DNA from: Micromonospora sp. KC606
Lineage (GTDB): Bacteria; Actinomycetota; Actinomycetes; Mycobacteriales; Micromonosporaceae
DNA length: 57,104 nucleotides
Assembly: GCF_004348675.1 (NCBI RefSeq)
Contig: NZ_SMKN01000020.1
Location: 1 to 57,104 of the forward strand
Direction: 5' to 3'
Shown: positions 54,253-57,104 of the stretch, piece after piece
How positions within the stretch are numbered: the first letter of the stretch is position 1
Layout of the letters: every line of letters begins with the position of its first letter
The notes under the pieces: generated by a model
What the model was told of the DNA's origin: nothing
Database searches by the model: none
The model's input: only the letters and a program-made list of their open reading frames with translations
Position numbers and translations under genes: made by a program

Positions 54253-54974
54253 GCGTTCGCTCCTGGTGTCAGGAGGGAGTCCGGGCCAGAGCCCGGTACC
54301 GTCTGGTCGACCATACGGCCGTCACGCAGGAACACCACGCGGTCGGCCCAGGAAGCCATCTGGGCGTCGTGGGTCACTACCACGCCGGCCACGCCATCGT
54401 TGCTGGCCAGGCGAAGCATGCGCATCACCGTCTCGCCGCTCAACGAGTCGAGCGCGCCGGTGGGTTCGTCAGCCAGCAGTAACCGCCGTTCACCGACGAC
54501 GGCCCGCGCGATCGCCACCCGTTGGCTCTCGCCGCCGGACAACTCGTCCGGGTAGCGGGCGGCCCGCTCGGCCAGGTCGAGCTTTGCGAGTACCTCCATC
54601 GCGGCTGCCCGGGCAACCTTGGCCTTCACGCCGTCCAGCTCCAGCGGAAGCGCCACGTTCTCGACAGCGGTCAGCCCGGCGAGGAGATTGTAGTTCTGGA
54701 AGACATACCCGATCGACCGCCGCCGCAGCCGCGCGCGGTCATGGCGGGACAGTCGCGCCAACTGCTGACCGGCGATGAAGACGTCGCCGCTGGTTGGTTC
54801 CTCCAACGTTCCGGCGATCGTGAGCAGGGTGCTCTTGCCCGAGCCGCTCGGGCCCATCACCGCCACCAGCTCGCCGCTCCGAACGGACAGGTCGACCTCG
54901 CGCAACGCGTGCACTTCTGTGGGACCCGATCCGTAGACCTTGGATACGTGGCGCAGTTCGACGGCCGTACTCAT
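54249..54974 (-). CDS. ABC transporter ATPase (MacB/LolD type)
   Basis: The 241-residue ATPase has Walker A GPSGSGKST, Q-loop YVFQNYNLL, signature LSGGESQRVAIARA, Walker B LLLADEPTGALD and H-loop VVTHD. ATG 54974 overlaps the PadR stop by four bases. It forms an exporter with the adjacent FtsX permease. Confidence 0.93.
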   Translation of the reverse strand: MSTAVELRHVSKVYGSGPTEVHALREVDLSVRSGELVAVMGPSGSGKSTLLTIAGTLEEPTSGDVFIAGQQLARLSRHDRARLRRRSIGYVFQNYNLLAGLTAVENVALPLELDGVKAKVARAAAMEVLAKLDLAERAARYPDELSGGESQRVAIARAVVGERRLLLADEPTGALDSLSGETVMRMLRLASNDGVAGVVVTHDAQMASWADRVVFLRDGRMVDQTVPGSGPDSLLTPGANA

Positions 54975-55555
54975 CGCCGTACCCCCGCGATGCTGCGGCC
55001 GACACGTGGCGCGGACGTCGGGGCCCCGCTCGCGGTGCGAGCCGGCAGGCGCTTGAGCCGGGCGTCCGTGGTGTCGAGCCACCGGACGATCGCTTCTATC
55101 CGGAACAGCTCCGAATCCACGACGAGCGACACCTCCACCTCGCCCTCGGTGATTTCACTCTTCAGACGGGTGTACTCCTGCATCACCTGCACAAGGTGCC
55201 GTCGGTGCGCCTGGAGGAGTTCGGGCAGATCCACACCTGGTACACGCATCGCCACCAGAACCTTGATGACGAGTTCGTCGCGCGGTGGTGGAACCACGTC
55301 CGGTGGCATGCGCAGCCACTTCTTCAACTCGTCGGAGCCCGTCGGCGTGATCGTGAAGACGTTCTGGGGCCCCGCGCCGCCGGCGTCCTCCGACTCGACC
55401 AGACCGTCGCGCTCCAGGCGCTGGAGAGTGGTGTAGACCTGCCCGACGTTGAGCGGCCACACCTCCCCGGTTCTGGACTCAAACTCCTGCCTCAGCTGAA
55501 GGCCGTACTTCGGGCCCTCGCTGAGCAGGGCCAACAGGGCATGTCGGATGCTCAT
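54971..55555 (-). CDS. PadR family transcriptional regulator
   Basis: The 194-residue regulator has a PadR winged helix (MSIRHALLALLSEGPKYGLQ, GEVWPLNVGQVYTTLQRLER, DGLVESED) and a C-terminal Vir/AphA-like helical dimer domain. ATG 55555 lies three bases from a palindromic operator. It is the first gene of the operon with the ATPase and permease and probably represses it until a cell-envelope-active compound is bound. Confidence 0.93.
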   Translation of the reverse strand: MSIRHALLALLSEGPKYGLQLRQEFESRTGEVWPLNVGQVYTTLQRLERDGLVESEDAGGAGPQNVFTITPTGSDELKKWLRMPPDVVPPPRDELVIKVLVAMRVPGVDLPELLQAHRRHLVQVMQEYTRLKSEITEGEVEVSLVVDSELFRIEAIVRWLDTTDARLKRLPARTASGAPTSAPRVGRSIAGVRR

Positions 55556-55558
55556 ACC

Positions 55559-55571
55559 GAGTATAATACTC
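55559..55571 (-). promoter_or_regulatory. Palindromic operator overlapping the PadR start region
   Basis: GAGTAT-A-ATACTC is a perfect dyad directly before the PadR ATG; a TATACT-like -10 falls inside and next to it on the minus strand. The promoter is thus covered by the operator and the message is probably leaderless. Confidence 0.72.
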
Positions 55572-55609
55572 AGTATAATGATCTCGCCGTCAAGGGTTCG
55601 GGCGAACAT

Positions 55610-55900
55610 GTCCGGAAGGGACGCACCGCCGTCAGGCGTCGCCTGTCCAAGAGCGCGGTTCGGGCAATCCTGACCAACGCCCGGCTACACCGGACACCAG
55701 CTCTGGAACCGGCGACGCGAGCACGAGGTTCTCCTCTACGTCGACGACGTCGCCCTCGGTCACAAAACCGGGATGCGCTGGAACCACCAGCAGGCGTGGC
55801 TGCGCTCGATCACGCCCAGCCACCCGGCCGTCGTCACGTAGAGACCTTCCAACTCGCCCAGGACGTCCTCACCACCGCCGGCCGCAGAAGCGAACTTGGC
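55610..55900 (+). mobile_element. Serine recombinase remnant
   Basis: Two frames combine as RRRLSKSAVRAILTNARLHR, then EVLLYVDDVALGHKTGMRWN and HVETFQLAQDVLTTAGRRS. This is the recombinase/zinc-ribbon region of large serine integrases (WSKSAVRAILTNPRYTG pattern). The resolvase catalytic domain is absent and the frame is broken near 55700 and 55830. It is a dead fragment. Confidence 0.75.
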
Positions 55901-56400
55901 GGCCGCTCGCGAGCAGCACACCGCGGCGATCGAAGCGGCCAAGCAGCTCGGCGAACCGCTGCTGACCGCCCGGGTCGCCGGTCATCCGGTGGATTCCGTT
56001 CGTCGGCTCCCAGTCGTAACTCCACACTGGCACACGCAATCCGTCGACCAGCTTGCCGTGAGTCCACTCGGCGGGGGTGTTGCCCGGATGGTCGGCGAGG
56101 GCCTTCTCCCAGCTGGGGAGCGCCGACTCGCAGTCCGGGCAGCAGCCGTGCGGCACGAGTTCTGCGATGGTGCCGAGCAACACCTCCCGCAGCTGGCCGA
56201 TGTCCCCGCCCGTCCGCTCAATCGCGTCGACCATGGCCAGGACACCCGACACGCCGACGCCCCAACTCGGCTGGCGACTCGACCTGCACCGGTCCCCCGC
56301 CGCGCCGGTAGCGGATCGTTGGGATCAGGTCCCAGGTCAGCGCGAGGCCTGTGACTCGGACATCGTTGATCACCACGTCCATGCCGAACACCTGGCCCAT
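55869..56400 (-). pseudogene. Hypothetical protein gene split by a frameshift near 56250
   Basis: ATG 56400 reads MGQVFGMDVVINDVRVTGLA then WDLIPTIRYRRGGGPVQV. In the next frame SGVLAMVDAIERTGGDIGQL, LVPHGCCPDCESALPSWEKA and YDWEPTNGIHRMTGDPGGQQ continue smoothly. The CPDC may bind metal. One base change would make a single protein of about 175 residues; alternatively there are two small genes. I do not recognise the family. The 3' end overlaps the recombinase remnant. Confidence 0.5.
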
Positions 56401-56422
56401 ACCGCGTCAAGGGTCGGGCCAG

Positions 56423-56812
56423 TCATGGCCGGTCGGGAACACCGGCGTCTCCCACCACAGGTCGCCGTCGACGTCCTACGACGAGGTACGCCACGAGCCA
56501 CGGCAGGATCGTCACCACGCCGGCGTAGCCGACAACGACCATCACCATGTCACGGAAATCTTCGGACCGGTATCTTTGGTCGCCCCCGAAGGTGGTGATG
56601 CCCTCCGGATAGGACGCGATCAGCAGTACCGTCATGACGAACAGCACAATCAGGGCGCTGACCGTCACGGCTGTCCGGCGCAGCCCGACCCGGAAACTGC
56701 GGCTCGCCGCGCCGAGCGCCGCCATGACGACCGGCCCGGCCAGCGGCCATACAAACAACAGCATGGCCATCAACCACTCACCGGGCGATTCCACGGAAAA
56801 GCCAGGCATCAT
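56423..56812 (-). CDS. Small membrane protein of unknown function
   Basis: The 129-residue protein has three likely transmembrane helices (about 14-36, 46-68 and 88-110) and a basic C-terminal tail (VGRRRRPVVG). ATG 56812 starts MMPGFSVESPGEWLMAMLLF. It ends 22 bases before the frameshifted gene, so the two may be one operon. No family is recognised. Confidence 0.7.
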   Translation of the reverse strand: MMPGFSVESPGEWLMAMLLFVWPLAGPVVMAALGAASRSFRVGLRRTAVTVSALIVLFVMTVLLIASYPEGITTFGGDQRYRSEDFRDMVMVVVGYAGVVTILPWLVAYLVVGRRRRPVVGDAGVPDRP

Positions 56813-57104
56813 CGTGATCGCCTCCGTTCACAACGCCGACACCGCGAGCAGGGTGACTGTCGATCGGACCCGGCGTCGACTGGCATCGGCGCCGGACGCT
56901 GATCTACCGACGATATCGCCGGCTGACCGATTGGTCGAACCGATCGTTTGCGCTCGCTCCGGCCTCCCGGGCGCCCAGTGCCGACCCCGGACACCGCCAC
57001 CATGCGCCGCGCCCGCGGCTGGCGATGGCACGCGCCCTCGGCGGCATCCTCATCGGCAACGCCGGGCGTCCACGGCCACCCCGGCGGCAAACCCACCTGG
57101 GACC
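56813..57104. other. Window end, no gene supported
   Basis: Both strands have open frames but none with a ribosome site and recognisable protein sequence. A gene could begin near 57000 on the plus strand and continue past the window, but this cannot be judged. Confidence 0.4.

Overview
The window looks like a chromosomal segment of a high-GC actinobacterium, most likely Micromonosporaceae-like. This is inferred from very G/C-rich wobble positions, GTG/TTG starts, HelY-type helicase, MHYT protein, CsbD, EamA and DUF72 genes. No rRNA, tRNA or CRISPR array was found.

1-19 kb is mostly ordinary chromosome. A lysine 2,3-aminomutase gene (kamA-like) is divergent from a 3,5-diaminohexanoate dehydrogenase gene. 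A MarR-GNAT fusion abuts a perfect operator. An ECF sigma factor, a small membrane protein and a large secreted protein overlap as one operon; the secreted protein resembles the non-catalytic tail of actinobacterial subtilases. A stand-alone 5'-3' exonuclease, an MHYT protein, HelY, a HAD hydrolase and a TetR/EamA pair follow.

18.7-20.6 kb is a scar. It holds a diacylglycerol kinase pseudogene, a 3' gene fragment, an integrase N-terminus, an ISL3 transposase fragment and an IS3 orfA fragment.

20.6-40.7 kb is a catabolic island, almost all on the minus strand. It encodes a Liv-type ABC importer, a GMC alcohol oxidoreductase, aldehyde dehydrogenases, a zinc alcohol dehydrogenase, a MoaF-like protein, an NTF2-like protein and the homoprotocatechuate meta-cleavage enzymes HpaG/E/D/H/I. 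HpaG is an unusual FAH-RraA fusion. There is no aromatic hydroxylase (HpaB) and no HpaF isomerase. The inferred route is uptake of a catecholic arylethanol or arylacetate, oxidation to homoprotocatechuate, ring cleavage to pyruvate plus succinic semialdehyde, then succinate. Three regulators sit at the end: AraC, a truncated IclR, and a GntR whose frame is broken.

40.9-47.6 kb is a plant-polysaccharide module. It contains a 5'-truncated glycosidase with a carbohydrate-binding domain, a LacI regulator, a sugar ABC importer without its own ATPase, and a GH127 beta-L-arabinofuranosidase.

47.6-51.7 kb is a graveyard of ISL3, IS110, ArsR, TetR and MerR remnants around an intact streptogrisin-like protease and a small secreted protein. 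51.8-55.6 kb is a PadR-controlled FtsX-type ABC exporter. The end holds a serine-recombinase remnant, a frameshifted unknown gene and a small membrane protein.
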